Shown here in pieces: positions 42,544 to 50,363 of a DNA stretch of 58,459 nt. This DNA comes from Bruticola sp004554425. Its GTDB lineage: Bacteria; Vulcanimicrobiota; Xenobia; Xenobiales; Xenobiaceae. The DNA lies in assembly GCA_958366945.1 (NCBI GenBank), contig CATXCY010000012.1, positions 1 through 58,459 of the forward strand. Direction: 5' to 3'. Position 1 is the stretch's first letter, and the number at the start of each line of letters is the position of its first letter. Made by a program: the position numbers and the translations under genes. The notes beneath the pieces are model-generated. The model saw only the letters and a program-made list of their open reading frames with translations. It did no database searches and was not told the origin of the DNA.

Positions 42544-44052
42544 ATGCACGAAAATCAAGCGAATTTACAAAATTGGTTGAGTCCTCAAACTTTAATTTCT
42601 AAAAACAAAAATATTCGCAGTAAACGTCAAGATAATTTATGCCTGTTAATCGAGCCAGAAAGTGCCTCCTGGGCTGTGTTACCCCCCGATTACCTCAGCT
42701 TTTGGAGCGCTTTACCTAAAGTATGTACTTGGGAACAAGCTATGAAACTTGCTCACCCTTTTCCTAATGCCAAGCGCAGTCAAGTCTTGCTCGAGTTGTA
42801 CCGACGCAATTTTATAAATGCTAACGGACGCTATTACCTCAACGCTGATAAAATTTTTGCTCGCTCTACTACTTATCCCCACTTTATTTGCTTCCATATA
42901 ACCGAAGCTTGTAATTTAGCCTGCCGCTATTGCATGGCCGATTCTCTACCTAGCAAAGCTGCTATGCCACTAGATACGTATAAATTTATTATTGGCAAAG
43001 TATTGCGCGAATTGCCCAACCAAGGCTTTACTATCGATTTTCACGGCGGTGAGCCGATGTTGGCTTTTGATAAAATTGTCGAAGCGATCAACTACACTGA
43101 GCAACTCAACCGACAAGAAAATTTAGGTAAAGAGCTATACTACTCATTCCAAACTAACGGTACTTTACTTAACAGAAACAATATAAAACGCCTTTTAGAA
43201 CTTCCCAACTTGCGCATCGGTTTAAGTTTGGACGGCCCCCAAGAAGTGCAGGATAAGAATCGCCTCTTTGCTGGTCCAGATCCCAAACGAGGTAGCTTCC
43301 AAAAAGTAGTCGAGAATTTTCAGTTAGCCAGAGAAATGGGCTTATACTTGGGAGTTCTGGGAGTTATCCATGATCCACAAGATTATTTAAAGTCTTTCAA
43401 ATTTTTTACCGAAACGCTAAAAATTGACAGTTTCCGCCTTAACTACTCTTCTTATATAGGGCGCAGTGCCAAACTTTTAGACTTTCCTTTAGATAGAGCG
43501 GAAGAGTTTGCCAAATGTTGGCTGGAAATGATCGATTATGCTTACAGTTATGCTAAAGAGCACGATATTTGCTTAAATATTAGCGATATCAATAACCAGA
43601 TAAACAATTTAATCCGCAAAGAGCGTAATTTTATGTGCTACCGCTCCCCTTGCGGCGCAGGCAATTCTGTTTTTGGCTTTGCTATCGATGGAGGAATCCA
43701 CGCTTGCGAAGAAATGGCCTCCAGCGGAGCCTGCCGTCTGGGCAATATTTTTGATCCTGAACTCAACTTAAAAGACCTTATCGACAATAGCCCTTTAGTC
43801 CATGAATTAAACACCAGAACCGTAAATAATATACCAAAGTGCAGCCGTTGCATGTATAGACGTTTCTGTACCGGTGGCTGTACCTCTAAAGCTCTGGCCT
43901 TTTTCGGCACTTTCAAGCGTGAATCTCCTATGTGTGGCTACTATCAAAAAGTGTTTGAAGGGCTAATGTGGCGCCTCTATAAGCACCCAGACATGGTCTA
44001 TTATTTAGGAGGTTACGAGTTGCAACAATACAACTTCAAGCCCTTCGCCTAA
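42544..44052 (+). CDS. Radical SAM/SPASM enzyme 2 (paralogue of 41027-42487)
   Basis: 502 residues. SAM cluster CNLACRYCMA (about 120-129), GGEPMLAFDKI, and SPASM cysteines CGAGNSVFGFAIDGGIHACE and CSRCMYRRFCTGGCTSKALA, then PMCGYYQK. N-terminal region (PDYLSFWSALPKVCTWEQAM ... LLELYRRNFINANGRYY) again looks like a winged helix. It aligns with enzyme 1 over its full length in motif order, with a shared HxGGEPMLAF and C(R/K)SP-CG...; the pair is probably a duplication. Followed by a terminator at 44064. Substrate unknown. Confidence 0.75.
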   Translation: MHENQANLQNWLSPQTLISKNKNIRSKRQDNLCLLIEPESASWAVLPPDYLSFWSALPKVCTWEQAMKLAHPFPNAKRSQVLLELYRRNFINANGRYYLNADKIFARSTTYPHFICFHITEACNLACRYCMADSLPSKAAMPLDTYKFIIGKVLRELPNQGFTIDFHGGEPMLAFDKIVEAINYTEQLNRQENLGKELYYSFQTNGTLLNRNNIKRLLELPNLRIGLSLDGPQEVQDKNRLFAGPDPKRGSFQKVVENFQLAREMGLYLGVLGVIHDPQDYLKSFKFFTETLKIDSFRLNYSSYIGRSAKLLDFPLDRAEEFAKCWLEMIDYAYSYAKEHDICLNISDINNQINNLIRKERNFMCYRSPCGAGNSVFGFAIDGGIHACEEMASSGACRLGNIFDPELNLKDLIDNSPLVHELNTRTVNNIPKCSRCMYRRFCTGGCTSKALAFFGTFKRESPMCGYYQKVFEGLMWRLYKHPDMVYYLGGYELQQYNFKPFA

Positions 44053-44063
44053 GATTAATTCCT

Positions 44064-44117
44064 CAAAGCGCCCTTACCGACCATACTCAACGGAAGCGGC
44101 GCTTTTTCATTTTTATC
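44064..44117 (+). terminator. Terminator after radical SAM pair
   Basis: Stem AAAGCGCC/GGCGCTTT (44065-44072 with 44098-44105) followed by TTCATTTTT. The loop itself may fold further. Confidence 0.65.
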
Positions 44118-44234
44118 TTTATATTCAGTTGCTCTAGGGGAAATTTAATTCATATTGACCCACCATGGCTAAAGCTAGGGGCTTTACGACACTCGTGGTA
44201 AAAGCTCAATGTACCTAAGCACATTATCTGAAAC

Positions 44235-44267
44235 AAAAAAAAGAGCTGAACTTAATTCAACTCTTTT
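44235..44267 (-). terminator. Terminator of tRNA-Arg copy 1
   Basis: Minus-strand hairpin AAAAGAGTTGAA ... TTCAGCTCTT followed by T-run, directly after the tRNA 3' CCA. Nearly identical to the one at 44511-44543. Confidence 0.85.
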
Positions 44268-44268
44268 G

Positions 44269-44344
44269 TGGTATACCCGGAGGGACTCGAACCCCCAGCC
44301 TATTGGTCCGTAGCCAATCGCTCTATCCGTTAAGCCACGGGTAC
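44269..44344 (-). tRNA. tRNA-Arg (anticodon ACG), copy 1
   Basis: 76 bases with encoded CCA. Acceptor GTACCCG/CGGGTAT with a G-T first pair, anticodon stem ATTGG/CCAAT around loop CTACGGA, and TTCGAGT T-loop. The gene body is identical to copy 2. Confidence 0.95.
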
Positions 44345-44400
44345 ATATATACGTGAGAAGCATCGCTTCAATCATCCAAGCGACTCAACTCAACGGCATT

Positions 44401-44429
44401 TTTATACCATATTGCGAATGATGAGTCAA
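44401..44429 (-). promoter_or_regulatory. Sigma-70-type promoter of tRNA-Arg copy 1
   Basis: On the minus strand, TTGACT (44429-44424), 17-bp spacer, TATAAA (44406-44401). The transcript would begin about 50 bases upstream of the tRNA. Confidence 0.8.
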
Positions 44430-44510
44430 GGGCTTATCGCTAATTTTGATTTTTTTTACAAACAAAAGCTGCCTGGCGCTATCCACACAATGACGAGAGA
44501 CAGCACAACA

Positions 44511-44543
44511 AAAAAAAAGAGCTGAACTCAACTCAACTCTTTT
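44511..44543 (-). terminator. Terminator of tRNA-Arg copy 2
   Basis: Minus-strand hairpin AAAAGAGTTGAG ... TTCAGCTCTT followed by T-run, directly after the tRNA CCA. Confidence 0.85.
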
Positions 44544-44544
44544 G

Positions 44545-44620
44545 TGGTATACCCGGAGGGACTCGAACCCCCAGCCTATTGGTCCGTAGCCAATCGCTCT
44601 ATCCGTTAAGCCACGGGTAC
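44545..44620 (-). tRNA. tRNA-Arg (anticodon ACG), copy 2
   Basis: Same 76-base sequence as copy 1, including CCA. An ACG anticodon is expected to be edited to ICG to read CGN codons. Confidence 0.95.
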
Positions 44621-44658
44621 ATATCAACTTGTCTGTAAGCTCATCGCTTACGCACAGT

Positions 44659-44687
44659 TTTATACCACACAGGCTAAGGAGAGTCAA
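44659..44687 (-). promoter_or_regulatory. Sigma-70-type promoter of tRNA-Arg copy 2
   Basis: Minus strand TTGACT (44687-44682), 17-bp spacer, TATAAA (44664-44659). Spacer sequences differ from copy 1 but the hexamers are identical. Confidence 0.8.
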
Positions 44688-44738
44688 GCCCTTCAGTACA
44701 AAAATGCGTAAATTTTTTTTCTTCAGCTGGGTAAGACT

Positions 44739-45173
44739 TTACTGATCGTTGTCAACAGAAAGACACGCTTGCTTAATTTCGGTATTTTCCTCATTAACAG
44801 CAGCCTCCTCGCTCAGTTCGAGGCCCTCTTCTTTTTTCTCGTGTTCATTTAAACGACGGCGTACATCCCAAATTAAATAACAAATAGCCCAACCGCCTAT
44901 AAAATAGACCATATAAGAATACCAAAAAGGCAAATTCTCTCCGCAGATCCAAATATAGACCCAAGGCGAAACGTTGGTGGAAACATTAAGAAAAACCCAA
45001 CCCGGAATAACATTCCATTTTTTGGCCAAAGCCAGTTTTACTATATATATAATCGTCCACCAAAAGATTACACTTTTTATGGAATACATAGTAATAAAAA
45101 TGACTGGATTTACCTTATAGTAATTTATACATAAATCCCACCAATGGGCGACAAAGCTGCTTATAAAATCCAT
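44739..45173 (-). CDS. Small polytopic membrane protein
   Basis: 144 residues, not recognised. Three hydrophobic segments: about 20-50 (PVIFITMYSIKSVIFWWTII), 60-80 (VIPGWVFLNVSTNVSPWVYI) and 85-105 (SYMVYFIGGWAICYLIW). It ends in an acidic, charged cytoplasmic-looking tail (LNEHEKKEEGLEL, EENTEIKQA). The gene lies 102 bp downstream of the GT-C-like membrane gene on the same strand, probably as its partner. There is no catalytic motif. Confidence 0.6.
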   Translation of the reverse strand: MDFISSFVAHWWDLCINYYKVNPVIFITMYSIKSVIFWWTIIYIVKLALAKKWNVIPGWVFLNVSTNVSPWVYIWICGENLPFWYSYMVYFIGGWAICYLIWDVRRRLNEHEKKEEGLELSEEAAVNEENTEIKQACLSVDNDQ

Positions 45174-45275
45174 AAATACTTAACAACCTAAAGATAATTT
45201 TCACTTGCGAACAGAAAAAACCGGTGCACAAGTTCACTAATATACTCCGGCTACCTTTCAAAAGAAGCTGTGAAA

Positions 45276-46964
45276 TTAGAGATCTTTTTGAAATAAGAAT
45301 AAGCCTGTTCCGGTAATGGGCTCTTGGCTTAACAAATTTACTTTCCAACCGTCCCATAGTTCCAAATTGTAGTTATTATCTTTATCTTTGTACAAGCAAA
45401 CGACCATAATTTTATGGTTTTTTGGCCAGCTTGAACGCCATTTTGTAAGTTTTTGAAGATCATAGTCGGCCAATCCCTCGACAACATAAGCTTGCCCTCC
45501 TAAATGATAAACAACAGGGCAAAAAAGGTGACTATCAGGAAGAATTAAAGGAACGCCATTGTAAGCTGCCGTTTGCACGCTATTTTGTAAAAACGACTCG
45601 TAATCAGTTTGCATAGGGCTGCTAAAAGAGGCCGTTTGCAAAAAATAAGGCGTAAGTGCAATGACTGTCAATAAACAAGCTAAAAGACGCGAAGCCCATT
45701 TTTTTTGCCAAAGCCAAGTGAAGCCATAAGCGGACAATCCAGCCATGGGCACAACAACGACATAAGCAAAGCGCCAAGAATCGAAAGAATAAACACAAGC
45801 ATAATCTCCAAAAGGATACCAAGCCAAAAATAAAGTGAACAGCGCCAACCACAAAGCTGACCCCCAAACGGCCTCAGCTTGCCAATTAACAGTAACGGCG
45901 AATTGGGCCTTGGCCTCTTTTTTACTTAGCGATCTAACATGAGGCGCTGCTACCACAAGAGCTATCACCGCTAATATAGTCAAAGTCAGCGGCCAGCCTT
46001 GGTTTTTTATGAAGTAGAATCCGTTATTGTATAAGTTTAAGGCCCTATTTTGCCAAATAGTCAGACCAGGCCGCGCCAAAGCCACAAAGTGATGATCCAA
46101 TTGCGACGGATGCACAAAAACTGCCCACAATGCCGACCAACTGAAAAGGACAAATATGCAAAAAGCAACGACTATTTTTTGCCAAGCAAACACAGCTTTG
46201 CTAAAACAGGAGCGCCAGGTTAAACAGACATACACCAAAGCAGCTAGTGCCAAAGCTATGGCTCCCTCGGGGCGCATTTGGGTTAGCCAAGCGCCGCTTA
46301 AAGCCAACCATAACATATTAAGCCAAGTAAAAGAATGGCTGCAGCAAAGCCAAGCTAGAGCAAATATAATTAAGGCGTTCAAAGTTGCTAATTCAGCAGA
46401 AGCTCCCTGAGCCAAATGGAGCAAAAAAGGCAGGAAAGCTAGCACAACACTAATACCCCAAGCACTAGGCAATGGATACAGAAAGCGCAAAAGTACAAAC
46501 AGCGCAGCGATACTGCCAGCTAGCAGCAACTTATTTAATAATGCAGCTTGATACCAAATAGGCCAAAGAGCAGCTCCCGATTTAGCATAAAAAAATATTT
46601 TATGACAAACGCCGATTAAGTAAGGCCAACCTTGTGGATAAGGCGGTTGAAAGTAGTTAAACCGTTTTACTTCATCACAACTATTGATATAGACTAAAGG
46701 GCATGTTCGACCATTTTGAGCAATGTTCTTTCCAGTAGAAGCATAATAAAATTCATCATTATAAACATGAGCCTGAAAATAAGGTTGCGTATATAGCAAA
46801 GAACCGACCAAAATAAACAATGAAGTAAACGCCAGCCAGTCTTTTACAGTCCATTTTTTGAAACTCGGCATCAAAGCTACTGCCGAAACTGACAGCAAAA
46901 GTAGCAAATGGATATTTAATATCCAAACATATCCATGTTCAATTAACCACTGAGAAACGCTCAT
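45276..46964 (-). CDS. GT-C-type membrane glycosyltransferase-like protein
   Basis: 562 residues with about ten transmembrane segments. The periplasmic first loop contains VYNDEFYYASTGKNIAQNG (D/E near the membrane, as in the catalytic acidic residues of GT39/GT83-like enzymes), and PPYPQGWPY follows, a common feature of this superfamily. The likely role is transfer of a sugar from a polyprenyl-phosphate donor on the outer face of the inner membrane. Acceptor and donor are unknown. Divergent from the FecR-like gene (47206). Its C-terminal periplasmic domain ends GLFLFQKD. Confidence 0.7.
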   Translation of the reverse strand: MSVSQWLIEHGYVWILNIHLLLLLSVSAVALMPSFKKWTVKDWLAFTSLFILVGSLLYTQPYFQAHVYNDEFYYASTGKNIAQNGRTCPLVYINSCDEVKRFNYFQPPYPQGWPYLIGVCHKIFFYAKSGAALWPIWYQAALLNKLLLAGSIAALFVLLRFLYPLPSAWGISVVLAFLPFLLHLAQGASAELATLNALIIFALAWLCCSHSFTWLNMLWLALSGAWLTQMRPEGAIALALAALVYVCLTWRSCFSKAVFAWQKIVVAFCIFVLFSWSALWAVFVHPSQLDHHFVALARPGLTIWQNRALNLYNNGFYFIKNQGWPLTLTILAVIALVVAAPHVRSLSKKEAKAQFAVTVNWQAEAVWGSALWLALFTLFLAWYPFGDYACVYSFDSWRFAYVVVVPMAGLSAYGFTWLWQKKWASRLLACLLTVIALTPYFLQTASFSSPMQTDYESFLQNSVQTAAYNGVPLILPDSHLFCPVVYHLGGQAYVVEGLADYDLQKLTKWRSSWPKNHKIMVVCLYKDKDNNYNLELWDGWKVNLLSQEPITGTGLFLFQKDL

Positions 46965-47205
46965 ACCAATCGTTTTTCCTAAGAATTGACGCGCAACTGT
47001 TCGTATCGACTCTAATTTGGGCCTGCCCTTTCCATCTATCTTTCAATATAGTGACATACAACCAACTCAAAGCCGAAAAAATCCCGAAATAAGCTTATTT
47101 TGAGACTTACTCGCAAAAGGTCAAAATCGATGATCTAGAGAAGGCCTAAGCCGTTTTTCTGGACGTTACCTAAATCCGCATATTAACGAAGTTGTGAGGG
47201 TATAT

Positions 47206-48747
47206 ATGAGCCAAGATCGTATGCCTCCTGAGCTGCTGAATAATTTTCCGCAGCGTGAAAAGGAGCAAGCAAAGCCGAATTTTGACGATTATGATTATCA
47301 GCCACCTTCTCAAGAGCTGAGCCAAACTTATTACGTCAGCCCTTACGTCGTGGCAGGCTTCGGCCTTTTGCTTTTCACTATATTGATTGTTTGTGGCTGC
47401 GCCTACTTTTTCGGCCAGCAAAGCAAAGTTGCCGAAATTCCCTTACAAGCCACTTTAACTCTGGGCAAAGACGCCAAAGCTAACGTCAGTCCTTCACAAT
47501 GGATTACGTTATCTGTTCCCAGTACCTTAGCCAAAGACAATATCATCAGAACCGGTTCAGACAGAATTTATGTCGTTGAACTCCCCGAAGGAGCAACTTT
47601 ACGCGCCGACGCCGATACTAGCTTTAAATTCCGCGAAATAAAAAAAGAGGACAATAAAACTTTTATTTGCGTAACCTTATATAAAGGTACACTTTTTGCC
47701 TCAGATACCCTCAATACAAAAATTGCAATTTCCACAAAATATTGTGATATAAAACCATTAGCTACCAAATATGCAGTAATTCAGCAAGAGTCTGAAGATC
47801 TTACCGAGCAAACAAAAATCAGAGTTTGTGAAGGCAGTGTCGAGGCTGTTCATTCTTTAGATTCCAAAATGAAATTGGCTATCAATGCCGGACAGCAACT
47901 GGAGTTGACTGAAACTACTGTAAATAAGCCTCACCAAGCAGAAAAAGATGCTTGGATTACCTGGAATAGCAAGTGGAATGCAGTAGCTGATATAAAAACT
48001 GATCGTGGAGTAAAAATCAGTGAGAGCGTCTTAAAGCAAAAAACCCAAAAAAAGAAAAAAGCTATTTCCAATCAAAATTATCAAGTAGAAAATGATGCAA
48101 ATAATACTGTCGATGATGCTGATTTCCAGCGTTTCCGCGACAGCAAAGCTTCACGCAAAAGTACTGCCCCTACCAGCAATACCAATACACATTCCCAGGC
48201 TCCAGCAGAAGATAATACTAATTATATTCCTGAAATTCCTAACAATCGCGAAGCGGACAGACAGCCACAATATATCCCTCCTAAAGCTGTTCCAGCCCCT
48301 CCTCCTTTGCCAACTTCCCCTAAGCGAGAGCAATTCAATCCTCGTTACGGAGGAGACAACTATGCACAGCCGACCCGTCGGGGTGATCATAAACCGTCAG
48401 CATCTCCAAAAGTGCACCGCAATATGCCTCATGAGAATGTTCCCCCCGTGCAAGTGGCTCCTCCTCCGGATGTTCCCGAACCGCCCAGAGTTGGTGGGAA
48501 TAACAGAAGGAACGATTCTATGCATGAATTCGATCCGGTAGAGAATAATCAGAAAGAGAAGAAAAAAGACCGCGATCCCAACATGCGCATGGATGCTAGC
48601 GGCTTTATGTATCCAGAGCACGACTTTGAAGGCGCTGCTACCAGCAAGAGTGGTGATCCCTTAGATGCTATAACCGACACTAGCAAAGATGTGCTTAAAG
48701 CCAAGCCCCCCTCAAGCAAGGCTTTAGATGCATCCACTTATCGCTAA
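47206..48747 (+). CDS. FecR-like single-span membrane protein with disordered tail
   Basis: 513 residues with the ATG at 47206 (GAGGG five bases upstream). A short N-terminal region leads to a transmembrane helix (VVAGFGLLLFTILIVCGCAYFF, about 44-66). The outer segment ITLSVPSTLAKDNIIRTGSD, ... VELPEGATLRADADTSFKFR, ... LYKGTLFAS and RVCEGSVEAVH ... LAINAGQQLEL follows the FecR beta-domain pattern (LxxGsxvxtgxxsxvxLxxg). The tail (from about 290) is Pro/Asn/Lys-rich and disordered. No adjacent sigma factor or TonB receptor, so the role may be peptidoglycan or envelope interaction rather than iron regulation. Followed by a strong hairpin. Confidence 0.65.
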   Translation: MSQDRMPPELLNNFPQREKEQAKPNFDDYDYQPPSQELSQTYYVSPYVVAGFGLLLFTILIVCGCAYFFGQQSKVAEIPLQATLTLGKDAKANVSPSQWITLSVPSTLAKDNIIRTGSDRIYVVELPEGATLRADADTSFKFREIKKEDNKTFICVTLYKGTLFASDTLNTKIAISTKYCDIKPLATKYAVIQQESEDLTEQTKIRVCEGSVEAVHSLDSKMKLAINAGQQLELTETTVNKPHQAEKDAWITWNSKWNAVADIKTDRGVKISESVLKQKTQKKKKAISNQNYQVENDANNTVDDADFQRFRDSKASRKSTAPTSNTNTHSQAPAEDNTNYIPEIPNNREADRQPQYIPPKAVPAPPPLPTSPKREQFNPRYGGDNYAQPTRRGDHKPSASPKVHRNMPHENVPPVQVAPPPDVPEPPRVGGNNRRNDSMHEFDPVENNQKEKKKDRDPNMRMDASGFMYPEHDFEGAATSKSGDPLDAITDTSKDVLKAKPPSSKALDASTYR

Positions 48748-48761
48748 ATAAATTAGCAAGT

Positions 48762-48808
48762 CAAGACAAGCGATTCGCCTTCATTGTGAGGCAGAATCGC
48801 TTGTCTTG
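48762..48808. other. Strong 15-bp hairpin without U-tract
   Basis: CAAGACAAGCGATTC (48762-48776) pairs perfectly with GAATCGCTTGTCTTG (48794-48808), with an inner CCT/AGG. It lies 15 bp after the FecR-like stop and 45 bp before the B12-radical SAM start. No T-run follows on either strand, so it is not a canonical terminator. Confidence 0.8.
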
Positions 48809-48852
48809 CGAATACGCCCCAGACCGTTCCATAATTCAAAGGCTTTTTTAAC

Positions 48853-50346
48853 GTGAAAATTCTCCTCATCAATCCTCCTCTATCTGCTGAAGAGCAACAC
48901 AACCCAGTAGTAGCCAATTTATTTTCCAACGCTATGCCCTTAGGCATTTTATATATTGCCTCTTATTCTATAGAGCGGGGGCTCAATGTTCGGGCGATTG
49001 ACGCTCCGGCCGAGCGTCTCAGTTTAGATGAAACTATGGCTCGAATAAAAAAATTCAGCCCGGATATTATCGGTATAACAACCACTACTCCGGTATTTCA
49101 TCGTGCCATAGCCCTAGCTAGAGCAATAAAAGATTGGGCTCCCCAATTGCCAATCGTGGTAGGCGGCCCCCACATAAATGCAGCTCCCATTACCTCTATG
49201 TTACACGATTGCTTTGATATAGGTTGTATAGGTGAAGGTGAAGAGACTTTCTATGAATTAGCCACCGCCTTGGGACGCGGCGAATCTCCAGACCATATTC
49301 ACGGCCTAATTTTCCGTCATTCATCTGGCTCCATTCGTTTTTCCCCGCCTCGAGCACCGCTCATGAATCTGGATTTGCTGCCTTTCCCGGCTCGCCATCT
49401 TCTCAATAGCAAACTCTATACATCTCTACCTACAGATGTACAATATTTGCCCAAATTTACCGTTTTGGCCACTCGCGGCTGTCCCTTCCGTTGCACTTAT
49501 TGCGATCACGCTTCCGAAGGTGAAAAATATCGTACTGCTTCTCCTACTTATATGGTAAATGAACTAGAAATGTTAGAGAAGCAATATGGAGCCCGCGAAG
49601 TGGCTTTTGTAGGCAGCACGTTTACTGCCAAACGAGAAAAAGCTATCGAGTTGTGCAACCTAATTTTAGAGCGCGGTTTAAAATTGAAGTGGACATGCTC
49701 AACTCGCGTAGACGTAGTAAATGAAGAGCTACTGCGCCTTATGAAGCGGGCCGGCTGTTGGTCTATTCGCTTTGGTGTAGAGAGTGGCAACCAAAAGATT
49801 TTGAACTTTATCCAAAAAGGTATTACCAAAGAACAAGTTACCGAAGCGATAAACCTTTGTGAAAAAGTTGGAATTTGCACTAAAGCTTTCTTTATGGTGG
49901 GTCATCCTGGAGAAACGATCCAAACGATGGAAGAAACCATAGATTTTGCCTGTTCTTTGCCTTTAACTGACATTACTGTACAAATTAACACGCCTTTGCC
50001 CAATACCCATCAATATGCTATTGCCAAAGACTATGGTACCATTCCCTCTGTCGACTATTCAAAATATTCTTTCTTTTCGCCAGTTTTTATACCTCATGGC
50101 CTAACAAAAGAAGATTTAGCTTACTATCACAAAGAATTTTATCGCCGCTTTTTCTGGCGTGTTCCAACTATAAAGCGGCAGCTGAAAAAAGTGGCCCACT
50201 TCGCAACTTTAATGAATTATTTGCGATGCTTAGACTTAATATTCTACTTGACATTAGATGTATTTAAACGTCCAAGTCGCCATCAAGATGCCAATGACAA
50301 GCAATTATCTTCGCCTGTAGGTGAAACTTCCGATCTTAAAGGCTAA
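48853..50346 (+). CDS. B12-binding radical SAM protein
   Basis: 497 residues, GTG start at 48853 with AAAGG ten bases upstream. N-terminal cobalamin-binding Rossmann-like domain (about 1-150; KILLINPPLSAEEQ, DIIGITTTTPVFHRAI, VVGGPHINAAP, GEGEETFYELA). Radical SAM domain with CPFRCTYCDHASEG (about 211-224) and GVESGNQKILNFIQKG. C-terminal helices 390-497. This class includes methyltransferases and ring-forming enzymes of lipids and natural products (BchE and HpnJ among them). First gene of a tight operon with a methyltransferase-like fusion and two membrane proteins. Substrate unknown. Confidence 0.85.
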   Translation: MKILLINPPLSAEEQHNPVVANLFSNAMPLGILYIASYSIERGLNVRAIDAPAERLSLDETMARIKKFSPDIIGITTTTPVFHRAIALARAIKDWAPQLPIVVGGPHINAAPITSMLHDCFDIGCIGEGEETFYELATALGRGESPDHIHGLIFRHSSGSIRFSPPRAPLMNLDLLPFPARHLLNSKLYTSLPTDVQYLPKFTVLATRGCPFRCTYCDHASEGEKYRTASPTYMVNELEMLEKQYGAREVAFVGSTFTAKREKAIELCNLILERGLKLKWTCSTRVDVVNEELLRLMKRAGCWSIRFGVESGNQKILNFIQKGITKEQVTEAINLCEKVGICTKAFFMVGHPGETIQTMEETIDFACSLPLTDITVQINTPLPNTHQYAIAKDYGTIPSVDYSKYSFFSPVFIPHGLTKEDLAYYHKEFYRRFFWRVPTIKRQLKKVAHFATLMNYLRCLDLIFYLTLDVFKRPSRHQDANDKQLSSPVGETSDLKG

Positions 50347-50363
50347 AAAAAGAGGCTGTTAAC

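Noticed and set aside
41027..44052. HxsB/HxsC-type or other named SPASM pair
   Set aside because: No His-Xaa-Ser precursor or other matching partner gene; sequences do not match any pair by eye beyond the SPASM motifs.
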